Positions 31,117 through 37,854 of a stretch of 39,737 nt of DNA are shown piece by piece; positions within the stretch are counted from its first letter, which is position 1; each line of letters opens with the position of its first letter. The stretch is from Rhodoblastus sp. (GTDB taxonomy: Bacteria; Pseudomonadota; Alphaproteobacteria; Rhizobiales; Beijerinckiaceae), in NCBI GenBank assembly GCA_020442275.1, contig JAGRKN010000247.1, forward strand, positions 1 through 39,737. The letters run 5' to 3'. Made by a program: the position numbers and the translations under genes. Under the pieces are notes generated by a model, which was not told the origin of the DNA, did not search any database, and worked only from the letters and a program-made list of their open reading frames with translations.

Positions 31117-31593
31117 ATGGCCAATTTTGTCGTCGTCGGAAAACGTTTCATTCCCTGCGAACATATCGCGCTGGTCGAACCTTACGAGGCATCGGACAAT
31201 CCGCGCCTGCGCACCAGTCGTGATTTTCATGCGCGCGTCGTACTGGTAAATCGCGACAGCATTCTGATTGAGGAGAGCGCCGCCGCATTTACCGAGGCCA
31301 ATGGCTTTCGCATGATCAACATCGATCGCGTGGCGACGAACCCCGCAATTCATTTCCGTGTGGAATCGTTTCTGCCTGTCGAAGGCTTTACCCCGACGAA
31401 GGCTTACGCGTCGCGTCTCCTCTGGCGCGATCTCGACGGCAACGAGCAAAGCAAGCTGCTCCTCAGCGATCCGGAAACGGTTCTGGCCGTTGCGGTGCAG
31501 GGCGCGCTCGACATGGCTCCCGAGAACACTGACACGGCGCCGCGCAGCAAGGGGCGGCGTCAACGGGGCGCGCCACGGACGCTAGCAAACTGA
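31117..31593 (+). CDS. Hypothetical protein, 158 aa
   Basis: A 158-residue protein starting MANFVVVGKRFIPCEHIALV, with AAGGAGA 7 nt before the ATG. The first 120 residues look like alternating strands and helices (ARVVLVNRDSILIEESAAAF, LLLSDPETVLAVAVQ); the tail is basic (RSKGRRQRGAPR). No family is recognised. Its ribosome site lies in a perfect 10-bp hairpin, which suggests controlled translation. The next gene starts 2 nt after its stop. Confidence 0.7.
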   Translation: MANFVVVGKRFIPCEHIALVEPYEASDNPRLRTSRDFHARVVLVNRDSILIEESAAAFTEANGFRMINIDRVATNPAIHFRVESFLPVEGFTPTKAYASRLLWRDLDGNEQSKLLLSDPETVLAVAVQGALDMAPENTDTAPRSKGRRQRGAPRTLAN

Positions 31594-31595
31594 CC

Positions 31596-31838
31596 ATGTC
31601 AAATCGTGACTTCTCACGTGACCCGGCGCACCCAGCTTGGTCAGGCGCGTATCGGGTCAGCCAATTTCAGAGACGAAAGCGAGCGCTGGCGGAACGACAG
31701 GAATGCGGGCGATCTCCGCCCGTATCGGTTGATCCTGACAAGGCGGACAGAGGCGGATTGCGTGACGCGATAGGATGCGCAGATTGCGCCCGGTCAATGT
31801 TGGATGATGCTCGCCGCCTGACACGAGAGCAACGCTGA
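31596..31838 (+). CDS. Small hypothetical protein
   Basis: An 80-residue basic protein beginning MSNRDFSRDPAHPAWSGAYR. It follows the preceding gene by 2 nt and precedes a terminator hairpin at 31855, consistent with a two-gene operon. No Shine-Dalgarno of its own is clear. A CxDC pair (GCADCARS) is present. Function unknown; moderate chance of being a non-coding frame. Confidence 0.5.
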   Translation: MSNRDFSRDPAHPAWSGAYRVSQFQRRKRALAERQECGRSPPVSVDPDKADRGGLRDAIGCADCARSMLDDARRLTREQR

Positions 31839-31854
31839 ATCTGCGAACACGAAG

Positions 31855-31880
31855 ATCGCCCGCACTACCGGGCGATTTCT
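31855..31880. terminator. Possible bidirectional terminator
   Basis: atcgcccg (31855-31862) pairs with cgggcgat (31869-31876), followed by ttct on the plus strand. It lies between convergent genes ending at 31838 and 31865, covering the stop codon of the latter. Confidence 0.5.
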
Positions 31881-32113
31881 GTGCGCCAGTTTCTGCGTTC
31901 TTGTTCTTCGATCCAAGCCGTCAACCGGGATTTGCGGGCACAAAGAACCGACCCCAGACGAAACACCGGAATGCGTGATGTTTGCGCGAGGTGATAGACC
32001 TTGCGTCGCTTCGACGAATGTCCAAACAGAAATTCGGCGATCTGATCGGCGCCTTCCAGAAGATCGTCGGAAAGCCGCTCCGCGCCGTGTGGTGGCGATG
32101 TCATGAGTGTCAT
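31865..32113 (-). CDS. Small helix-turn-helix (excisionase/AlpA-like) protein
   Basis: An 82-residue protein. LLEGADQIAEFLFGHSSKRR, then KVYHLAQTSRIPVFRLGSVL and KSRLTAWIEEQE reproduce the winged-helix pattern of small MerR/excisionase-type DNA-binding proteins (helix, turn, wing with IPxFRLG, recognition of K-S-R). Such proteins on islands often regulate integrase excision or act as transcription factors. The ATG overlaps the stop of the upstream gene (ATGA), so it is translated with it. It is the best excisionase candidate in the window, although it lies 3.5 kb from the integrase. Confidence 0.78.
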   Translation of the reverse strand: MTLMTSPPHGAERLSDDLLEGADQIAEFLFGHSSKRRKVYHLAQTSRIPVFRLGSVLCARKSRLTAWIEEQERRNWRTEIAR

Positions 32114-32811
32114 TGCGCCTCCTCCTTGGGCCGGATCGCCGCCGCAGCGGCCAGAATCGTCCGCGCCGACAGGCGGCGGTACTGTTCAAGGTCGGTGTCG
32201 GATCGGTCACGCCGGACTTTCGATGCCCACGCTTTGAGCGTTCGCGTCGACGATCGACCTCCTGAGGCCTTGTCGAACGGCGAGGGAAGAACATAGCGCA
32301 CGGCGGCCGTCGCTTGGTTCGGCAGCCCAGCGACCCGGATATCGCCGACCGTTCCCGGCGTCAGCGCGGCCACCTCCAGAATTGGCGCAGTGGCAGCTCC
32401 TCGGGTCCGTGATATTGCGCCTCGGGCGCCCATGACATGCGCGAGGTCGCCTGACACCGCCGACGCGATAATGGCCTCCAGGGCATCCACAAAGCTGTGG
32501 GTGGCCGGCAGGGCGTCAAGTTCGGACAGGCCCAGCGCCCCATAAAGCGCCTTGCCCGTGCGCGCAGGGTGCGGGCGTGCTTGCAGGTATCGCCGCACCG
32601 TTCCCGGCGCCGCCACCAGTTCCCCGGAGCCCAGAATGGCCACCAGAAGCGTGGCGACGTCGCGCGCGGTCACTTGGGCCGCCCCGCGCCCCCGTCCCCC
32701 TTTGGTCCGCAGCCCGGAGGCCCGCAGGTGCCGGTCATAGACCGCCAGACTGGCCGCTGGAATCCCCGACGCCTCCGCAACAGCAGTGATCAGGGCGCCA
32801 GGCGTGGCCAT
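32110..32811 (-). CDS. Hypothetical regulator/DNA-binding protein, 233 aa
   Basis: A 233-residue protein starting MATPGALITAVAEASGIPAA at 32811. The N-terminus reads like a helix-turn-helix (AVAEASGIPAASLAVYDRHL, then LRASGLRTKGGRG), and the rest is mixed alpha/beta with no motif I recognise. It precedes the small HTH protein with a 4-nt overlap. A 9-bp inverted repeat (32829-32850) and further short repeats lie just upstream, which suggests self-regulation. Similar proteins occur in alphaproteobacterial prophages and islands, to my recollection, without defined function. Confidence 0.7.
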   Translation of the reverse strand: MATPGALITAVAEASGIPAASLAVYDRHLRASGLRTKGGRGRGAAQVTARDVATLLVAILGSGELVAAPGTVRRYLQARPHPARTGKALYGALGLSELDALPATHSFVDALEAIIASAVSGDLAHVMGARGAISRTRGAATAPILEVAALTPGTVGDIRVAGLPNQATAAVRYVLPSPFDKASGGRSSTRTLKAWASKVRRDRSDTDLEQYRRLSARTILAAAAAIRPKEEAQ

Positions 32812-32828
32812 CGATGGACTCCGGGAAG

Positions 32829-32911
32829 ATATCATTCATTGGAATGATATGCCGATGAATACCATTGGCAAGGCCCATTGGCATTCAATACCAATGATTA
32901 CGGCAAGGCCC
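32829..32911. promoter_or_regulatory. Cluster of operator-like repeats
   Basis: atatcattc (32829-32837) / gaatgatat (32842-32850) form a 9-bp inverted repeat with a 4-nt spacer; cattgg (32876-32881) / ccaatg (32891-32896) form another; ggcaaggccc occurs twice directly (32867-32876, 32902-32911), 35 bp apart. They lie upstream of the gene at 32811. Confidence 0.6.
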
Positions 32912-33142
32912 GTGATCGCCATACGATGGTGTGACGCTTTTGAAATGCTCCGCTGGATAGCGCGTGCTTCGGTAAGCGACAGCATCCGGTGTCGAACGTC
33001 CGAACTGAATTGCAATGTCGGCAACCTCATCTTCGTCAGCGGCCCGGTTCGCTGTATCGTGGCAGGTCGGCGAATTCTTGTAATGCCGGGAAATCCGCAC
33101 CAGACGCTCTCGGCTCCAGAAGATGACATGAATCCTGGCCAA
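32885..33142 (-). CDS. Possible Myb/SANT-like small DNA-binding protein
   Basis: An 85-residue frame from TTG 33142. The segment FWSRERLVRISRHY and then DEVADIAIQFGRSTPDAVAY resembles the W...IA..LGRS..AV pattern of small bacterial Myb/GcrA-like HTH proteins. However, there is no ATG and no convincing ribosome site, the C-terminus is not typical, and the start overlaps the gene at 33128 on the other strand. I report it as a weak candidate only. Confidence 0.3.
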   Translation of the reverse strand: MARIHVIFWSRERLVRISRHYKNSPTCHDTANRAADEDEVADIAIQFGRSTPDAVAYRSTRYPAEHFKSVTPSYGDHGPCRNHWY

Positions 33143-33397
33143 CGATCAGAAATGCCTCTTCACGCGCGCATCGAGGCCGCGCTGATCCTGCTCGCATATT
33201 TCATCGAACAAGACGGCGATATCCATGTGCCAATGTACGAGAAGTTCGAGCGAGAGCTGGAAGCGCTTAGAACGAATGACGACGCTTGCGCGCGGGCGCG
33301 CGAACGATTGGCTGCATTTCGCGCAGACCGTGCTGGTAAAATGAATTCGCAACTTTTGGCCGACGACAACCACGGAACTTCAGCGTCCATACGCTGA
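33128..33397 (+). CDS. Small hypothetical protein
   Basis: An 89-residue protein from ATG 33128 (or Met9 at 33152). The core MPLHARIEAALILLAYFIEQ followed by DGDIHVPMYEKFERELEALR is a convincing amphipathic, gene-like sequence, similar to small conserved proteins I recall from alphaproteobacterial genomes, function unknown. No strong Shine-Dalgarno. The frame continues upstream to 32786, but that part looks like antisense of other features. Confidence 0.55.
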   Translation: MNPGQRSEMPLHARIEAALILLAYFIEQDGDIHVPMYEKFERELEALRTNDDACARARERLAAFRADRAGKMNSQLLADDNHGTSASIR

Positions 33398-33699
33398 GCG
33401 AATGATTGGGGCACAAGAAATCATTCAATCCAATGCGCCCGGAAGCAGCCGTTGGCGGCGGCGGTTCGGGGCGGATAGCTGCCTCTTGGACTGTAAAGAA
33501 AACGACCGGTTGTTTGACGGTCGAGCACAGCAGATCGGCGGCGCAAAAGCGCGCCGATCGTTTACGACGGAGTATTTGAGAATGGCTTTCGAAACGCGCT
33601 TTTGGGCATTCACCGGCACTCACTTCGTCATTTGCCTACTTCTAGATTTCGCACCGTTCACGTCTTTTAGCGAGAGTACGGCCACAGACCCTCGAAAGT
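33398..33699. other. Intergenic region, no gene seen
   Basis: About 300 bp between convergent genes. Frames on both strands (for example 33402-33728 +) lack good starts and read as noise. No strong terminator is visible. Confidence 0.4.
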
Positions 33700-35214
33700 C
33701 TAATTACGCCCCTCACGAAAGCGCCTAACACCATCAACTATGCCTGTTATAAGATTGCGCCCCAACGCTGCCTGCACATATTCTTTTGGTATTCCATATT
33801 TATCGGCGCACTTATCTATATCATATTGCGAAATACGATTGTTATAATCAAGCACTCGACCACGCCGCCGCAATGGGCTCATCGCTTCTAGTTCATCTCG
33901 CGCCAACGAATAGTGATATATTCCATACAATTCCGGGACATCGACGAGAAGCATAATAGCTAGTATCGTGGCCGCCTTACTCGCCCCCACAGGAACATTT
34001 GGCTTCAATAATTTCACACCAAATCCCAGTCCGTTAATTTCAGTTTCAATATCCTTAATTATATTATCTATCGTAATATCATTATCACCTTCACAATCTC
34101 CTCTTAAACCCATGCGATTTCTAATAATCGCCTGCACCGCTTGCTTGACAAGAATCACCCTGAGCGTTTCTTTCGTCACAATCGGCGTACCGTCCGACTT
34201 TTTTTGAGAATTAACGTATATTTCAATTCGTGCACGACGATCGTCTGCAAACTGCATCGCAATGCTCGTCACCGAGCACTTGCCGTCATCATGATCTTCG
34301 ATGCCGTCAGAGAAATCGGCTTGACGCAGAACAATGTCGATATCATATGCATCTTCAATGCCACGCATGATTACAAGTGGATCTCGTGGATAGACATCGC
34401 TCAGGTTAATATCAGAGTGACTGTCAGGTTTATGTGCGATATGGTCAATGATGTCAGTATATATTTCAAATACCGTACTTGGTAATATAAAAATATTATC
34501 ACTCAACGAGGGTCGCGTTGATCGTGAGATCGCTTCCATAATTTCACGATGCCGGCGCTCGTTGGTTTCCTCAGAGATATTTCTGAATTTTTCCAAACTC
34601 GACTCAAATCTGTGTGGCAAGACTTCAAGCTTTGCGTCGATCCTTTCCAGCCGCTCAAATGCCTCTTTCCAATTGACGCGCCGCATCGCATTCATAAATT
34701 TTTGTTGGCGGTCAAGCTCAGCGAAGGCGAGGCCGACGAGCGCCATGAGGAGCTTGCGTCCCTCGCCGTCCCTGAACGCATCCATCTGGCGGGCGGCGGC
34801 GGCATCCGCTATTGCCTTGCCGATTAATTGCGGATCGAGGTTCAATGCCGCAAGCGCCTGACCGCGAGGCACACATTGGTCGAACACTTCTGCCAAGTTG
34901 GCGAAGGCGGTATCGACACTCTCCTTAAAGCCGCTACTGTGCGAATTCTTGAAAGAATCGTCGTAGGTCGCGATAAGCTGCTGTTCCGCACTTCTCAGAG
35001 CACGTTGAAGCAAGTCTCGTTCGGCGCTTCTAAACTCGGCGACAGCCTCGCCGCCTTTGGTCACTGCCTCAAGAACTTTGCCAACGTGATCGAGAGGTTG
35101 ATCACTTTGCGCGGCACCAAGGATCGCAGCAATGTTGACGCAGATCTTGCCGCAGAGGATGGCACCTGAACCGACCATGGGTGGGCTTCGTGTATCAGTG
35201 GCGGACCAGGACAT
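33700..35214 (-). CDS. Helical domain fused to degenerate ImmA/IrrE-like domain
   Basis: A 504-residue protein. Residues 14-36 are hydrophobic (GSGAILCGKICVNIAAILGA), and 40-230 are helical with a conserved-looking core, FAELDRQQKFMNAMRRVNWK, and FERLERIDAKLEVLPHRFES. Residues 245-460 match the protein at 14823: FEIYTDIIDHI, YPRDPLVIMRGIEDAYDIDI (275-294), ARIEIYVNSQ (328-337), LRVILVKQAVQAIIR (351-365) and AATILAIMLLVDVPELYGIY. As there, the HExxH metal site is missing (KQAVQ). The C-terminal half is AT-rich and the N-terminal half is not, with the switch near the domain boundary (about 34500). AGGA lies before ATG 35214. A sensor/effector role in defence is inference. Confidence 0.72.
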   Translation of the reverse strand: MSWSATDTRSPPMVGSGAILCGKICVNIAAILGAAQSDQPLDHVGKVLEAVTKGGEAVAEFRSAERDLLQRALRSAEQQLIATYDDSFKNSHSSGFKESVDTAFANLAEVFDQCVPRGQALAALNLDPQLIGKAIADAAAARQMDAFRDGEGRKLLMALVGLAFAELDRQQKFMNAMRRVNWKEAFERLERIDAKLEVLPHRFESSLEKFRNISEETNERRHREIMEAISRSTRPSLSDNIFILPSTVFEIYTDIIDHIAHKPDSHSDINLSDVYPRDPLVIMRGIEDAYDIDIVLRQADFSDGIEDHDDGKCSVTSIAMQFADDRRARIEIYVNSQKKSDGTPIVTKETLRVILVKQAVQAIIRNRMGLRGDCEGDNDITIDNIIKDIETEINGLGFGVKLLKPNVPVGASKAATILAIMLLVDVPELYGIYHYSLARDELEAMSPLRRRGRVLDYNNRISQYDIDKCADKYGIPKEYVQAALGRNLITGIVDGVRRFREGRN

Positions 35215-35653
35215 ACTATCCTGACCTCACGCGGCGTGCCACGGTTCTCAAAACCTCGTCAAGCACCGCCGCAAACCGAACGTGCAGAATGCGTCGGGTT
35301 AGGCATCATCCTGTACAGGGTACTCGTGCGAATTATTGCCGAATAAATTGTCAATGAAACGAACTATTTGCGTGGCGCTGCTGCATACCGCGCGCTGCTC
35401 GCGATCTAAGCCGCGCCACTGTCAAAATTGCCGTCAATCAATCAAGTGTCGCAAAACGCGCTTTAGTTGACGTTTTGTGACGCCCCGCGCTCTGAGCGAA
35501 CTGCGCGCCCATGTTCGGCTGCTTCCGGTCGGTTCTTCGCCTTCGCGACCGGTCAGAAAGCAGTCGTTCGACCATGGCGCCGCGGAGCCCCTCAATCGGC
35601 CGCGCGGGGCCGCGCCGCCCTGCGCAGTCTACTTTCATCCGCAAATTGAAACA
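35215..35653. other. Intergenic region before integrase gene end
   Basis: No gene is supported in 439 bp. It holds an 11-bp inverted repeat with one wobble, gtcgcaaaacg (35448-35458) / cgttttgtgac (35471-35481), which may end integrase transcription or bind a protein. The promoter of the minus-strand gene at 35214 must also lie here. Confidence 0.45.
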
Positions 35654-36961
35654 TCACAGGTCCCTGGCGACAGGGAATGCAATGGAAAGCAATGCCTTCT
35701 GTTTCAACGCCAACGGCGGCCCCTTGCCGTATTTCGGCTTGTAGGTCTTGTGGCCCATGAGGCTGTCAATCAGGCTGTCTGGGGCTTCCGCCGCGACGAG
35801 GCGATCCTTGAAGCTGTGCCGCAGTGAATAGAGTGTGTGGTCCTTGCTCGGTCGCATGCCGTTCTCGGCAAGGAACTTGTTTACGGTTGCGGACAACACC
35901 GTCGCCCTGTCCCGGTACTTCGGGAACCCTCTTGGTTTCCTCTTCAGTGCTTCGAGCGCGACACCGACTAGAGGGATATCGCGTTCCGAATCCTCGGTCT
36001 TCAGGCGTCGCCCGTTGGGCAGAATTCTCGCATAGGGTATGGGCACATCCAGAACGATCGTCTCTTCAGTCAGATTGACGATTTCGGAGGGACGCATACC
36101 CGTTTCGATCATGACATAGATGACGAAGCGCGCATCTACGTTCAGGCCGTCGAGCCGGCCAGCCAGAAACGTGTTTTGAATGAACTCGACTTCATAAGGC
36201 TGGCGTGACTTTTCGACTTCGCCGCGCAGCCGCAACCCATGGAAGAAGTCCGGCAAATTGAGACGATGCCGGATGCTCAATTCCTTCAACATCCGGCTCA
36301 GCTGCCCGATGTCCTTGTTCGCGGTCTTGGCGGCGGCTGCGTCGCCAACGATGCGTCCGCGCCACCATTCGCAATAGTCAACGGCATCGCTTGCCGTCAG
36401 CGCGGTCAGCGGCTTGTCGCCGACGAGCTTCGCAAACCGCGAGACCGCGCGTTTGCGTCCATTGCGCCAAATCCGCAGTTGGTCCGCAGACATATCTCGA
36501 ATTTCGTCCCTGACCGCGACGGCATACTCTTCGAACAATTGCGACAGCATCGGGCTGGTCGGTTTGACCGTACCGAGCAGCGCTTCCCGAGCGCCCAAAT
36601 CATGAGCCAGGCCTTTGCTGACCAACGCCTCGATGCGTTCAAGACGCTGTTCAATCGGCCCGGCCACAAGCTGGCTGTTTTCTATGTATTCGAAGCCTAA
36701 CGCGCGGGCACGGCGCCGGACCTCGTCGTAGTGATTTTGGACTTGTGTTGGACGATCGCCGGCCAGGCCCCGCCAGAAGCCTTCGAGTTCGTCGTTGAGC
36801 AGTTGGGCGGCATGTCCGGCACGGCGTCCAGCGCGATCGTCAGCCACGCGAATGCGCGTCGAATGGCGAATGACACCGCGCGCGTCGATGTGCGCGTAGG
36901 CTTTTGGAACGCGGCGGACGAAGTGCCAAACGCCGTCGCGGCGGGTGAGAAAATCGGGCAT
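35654..36961 (-). CDS. int: Tyrosine integrase of the island
   Basis: A 435-residue phage-type integrase from ATG 36961 (MPDFLTRRDGVWHFVRRVPK, the common start for this family; an ATG 19 codons upstream at 37018 is possible). The N-terminal and core-binding regions run to about residue 260. Catalytic residues, numbered from 36961: Arg290 in GMRPSEIVNL, Lys321 in GRRLKTED, Arg381 in LYSLRHSF, His404 in SLMGHKT and the nucleophile Tyr411 in KPKYGKGPP. The gene starts just over 100 bp from the tRNA-Gly 3' end and points away from it, the normal layout for an element integrated in that tRNA. The direct repeats gttggacga near the start could be arm-type sites. Confidence 0.92.
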   Translation of the reverse strand: MPDFLTRRDGVWHFVRRVPKAYAHIDARGVIRHSTRIRVADDRAGRRAGHAAQLLNDELEGFWRGLAGDRPTQVQNHYDEVRRRARALGFEYIENSQLVAGPIEQRLERIEALVSKGLAHDLGAREALLGTVKPTSPMLSQLFEEYAVAVRDEIRDMSADQLRIWRNGRKRAVSRFAKLVGDKPLTALTASDAVDYCEWWRGRIVGDAAAAKTANKDIGQLSRMLKELSIRHRLNLPDFFHGLRLRGEVEKSRQPYEVEFIQNTFLAGRLDGLNVDARFVIYVMIETGMRPSEIVNLTEETIVLDVPIPYARILPNGRRLKTEDSERDIPLVGVALEALKRKPRGFPKYRDRATVLSATVNKFLAENGMRPSKDHTLYSLRHSFKDRLVAAEAPDSLIDSLMGHKTYKPKYGKGPPLALKQKALLSIAFPVARDL

Positions 36962-37072
36962 TTGCGTGCGTTGTGTTGGACGAATTGTTGGACGTTTTTC
37001 GTCCCGTCGCACTGTCAAACGCTCGCAGAATTCAGCAACCTATTGAAACAGATGGGATTTCACAGGAAACGC

Positions 37073-37146
37073 TGGAGCGGGTGAAGGGAATCGAACCCTC
37101 GTATTCAGCTTGGAAGGCTGCTGCTCTACCATTGAGCTACACCCGC
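37073..37146 (-). tRNA. tRNA-Gly (anticodon TCC), island attachment site
   Basis: On the minus strand the 74-nt sequence starts GCGGGTGTAGCTCAATGG and ends with GGGTTCGATTCCCTTCACCC, then GCTCCA; acceptor arms GCGGGTG/CACCCGC pair fully. The anticodon loop CTTCCAA gives TCC (bases 37112-37114), so it reads GGA. CCA is encoded. Its 3' end faces the integrase gene, so the attachment core is most likely within about 37073-37110. Confidence 0.97.
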
Positions 37147-37204
37147 GGCCGCTTTGGACGGCGCACGAGATATGCCCGCGCGCGCGCGCGATTGCAACCG
37201 CCGA

Positions 37205-37639
37205 TCAGGCCGCCAGCCGCTGCTCGCGACGCGCGGCGAGCGAGGACCGCAGCATCTGCGCCAGCGCCGCGCCGATCTCGCGCAGGCTGACCTTGTCTTC
37301 GCCCGGGCCACAGGCGAGCGAGGCGCCCACGACCGGCGTCAGCGCCCACAGGATATGGGTATTGCAGGCCTCGATCAGATCGTCCGGGTTGAACAGGCGC
37401 TCGGCGTAGCGGCGCAGTTCGGCGAAGGCCGCGCCCGCGTGCCGCCCCGCAAGGATCTCGTCCCAGGCGCTCTGGTGCAGGCGCGCGAGCCGGCCGGCGA
37501 AAGCGGGTGGCGTCGCCTGGGCGTAGAATTCGATGGCGACCATACCGATCACCTTCTTCATCTCGTTCGTTTCGAAGCCGTGTGCCTGTTCCATGCGCGC
37601 GATCCACGAGAGGGCCGGGCTCCCATGGAACCGCGCCAT
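37205..37639 (-). CDS. Hypothetical chromosomal protein
   Basis: A 144-residue protein beyond the tRNA, thus on the chromosome side. It is helical: GMVAIEFYAQATPPAFAGRL, ELRRYAERLFNPDDLIEACN, LREIGAALAQMLRSSLAARR. The Met16 at 37594 is an alternative start; neither has a clear ribosome site. Composition is high GC, like its neighbour. No family is recognised. The 215 bp between it and the next gene holds divergent promoters. Confidence 0.65.
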   Translation of the reverse strand: MARFHGSPALSWIARMEQAHGFETNEMKKVIGMVAIEFYAQATPPAFAGRLARLHQSAWDEILAGRHAGAAFAELRRYAERLFNPDDLIEACNTHILWALTPVVGASLACGPGEDKVSLREIGAALAQMLRSSLAARREQRLAA

Positions 37640-37854
37640 GGTTAACGAAGCGTTTGCAAAAACCCCACAACTCCAAGAAAATCAGCGGGAAGCCGGATTG
37701 GAGCGACCGCCCGCGGCGCGTCGAACCGGCCGGCAAACAGATGGTTAGGGCCGTTTGCGCGTTAAACACGCCTGCGGCTTCGCGGTTGAAGGCCCACGGG
37801 GCCTTGTGCATAAGTCAACCAAATGCAGCGGAAGTCTCGGTCGGGGGCAGGTTG

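Larger units (their letters stand above)
1..37110. mobile_element. Integrative genomic island (right part; left end outside window)
   Basis: A tyrosine integrase sits directly beside the 3' end of a tRNA-Gly gene, the usual arrangement for elements that integrate into tRNA genes. Inward from it lie mobC, a MobP relaxase, a VirD4-like coupling ATPase, a ParB-domain protein, a second recombinase and several defence cassettes. Beyond the tRNA the genes look chromosomal. I read through the window for a second copy of the tRNA 3' end and found none, so attL is presumably upstream of base 1. No VirB4/TrbE-like or pilus genes are visible, so an integrative mobilizable element, or a cut-off ICE, is likely. 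The window could also hold two stacked elements, since two recombinases are present. Confidence 0.65.

Noticed and set aside
33402..33728. Open frames on both strands between 33402 and 33728
   Set aside because: No starts with ribosome sites and no gene-like sequence; treated as intergenic.
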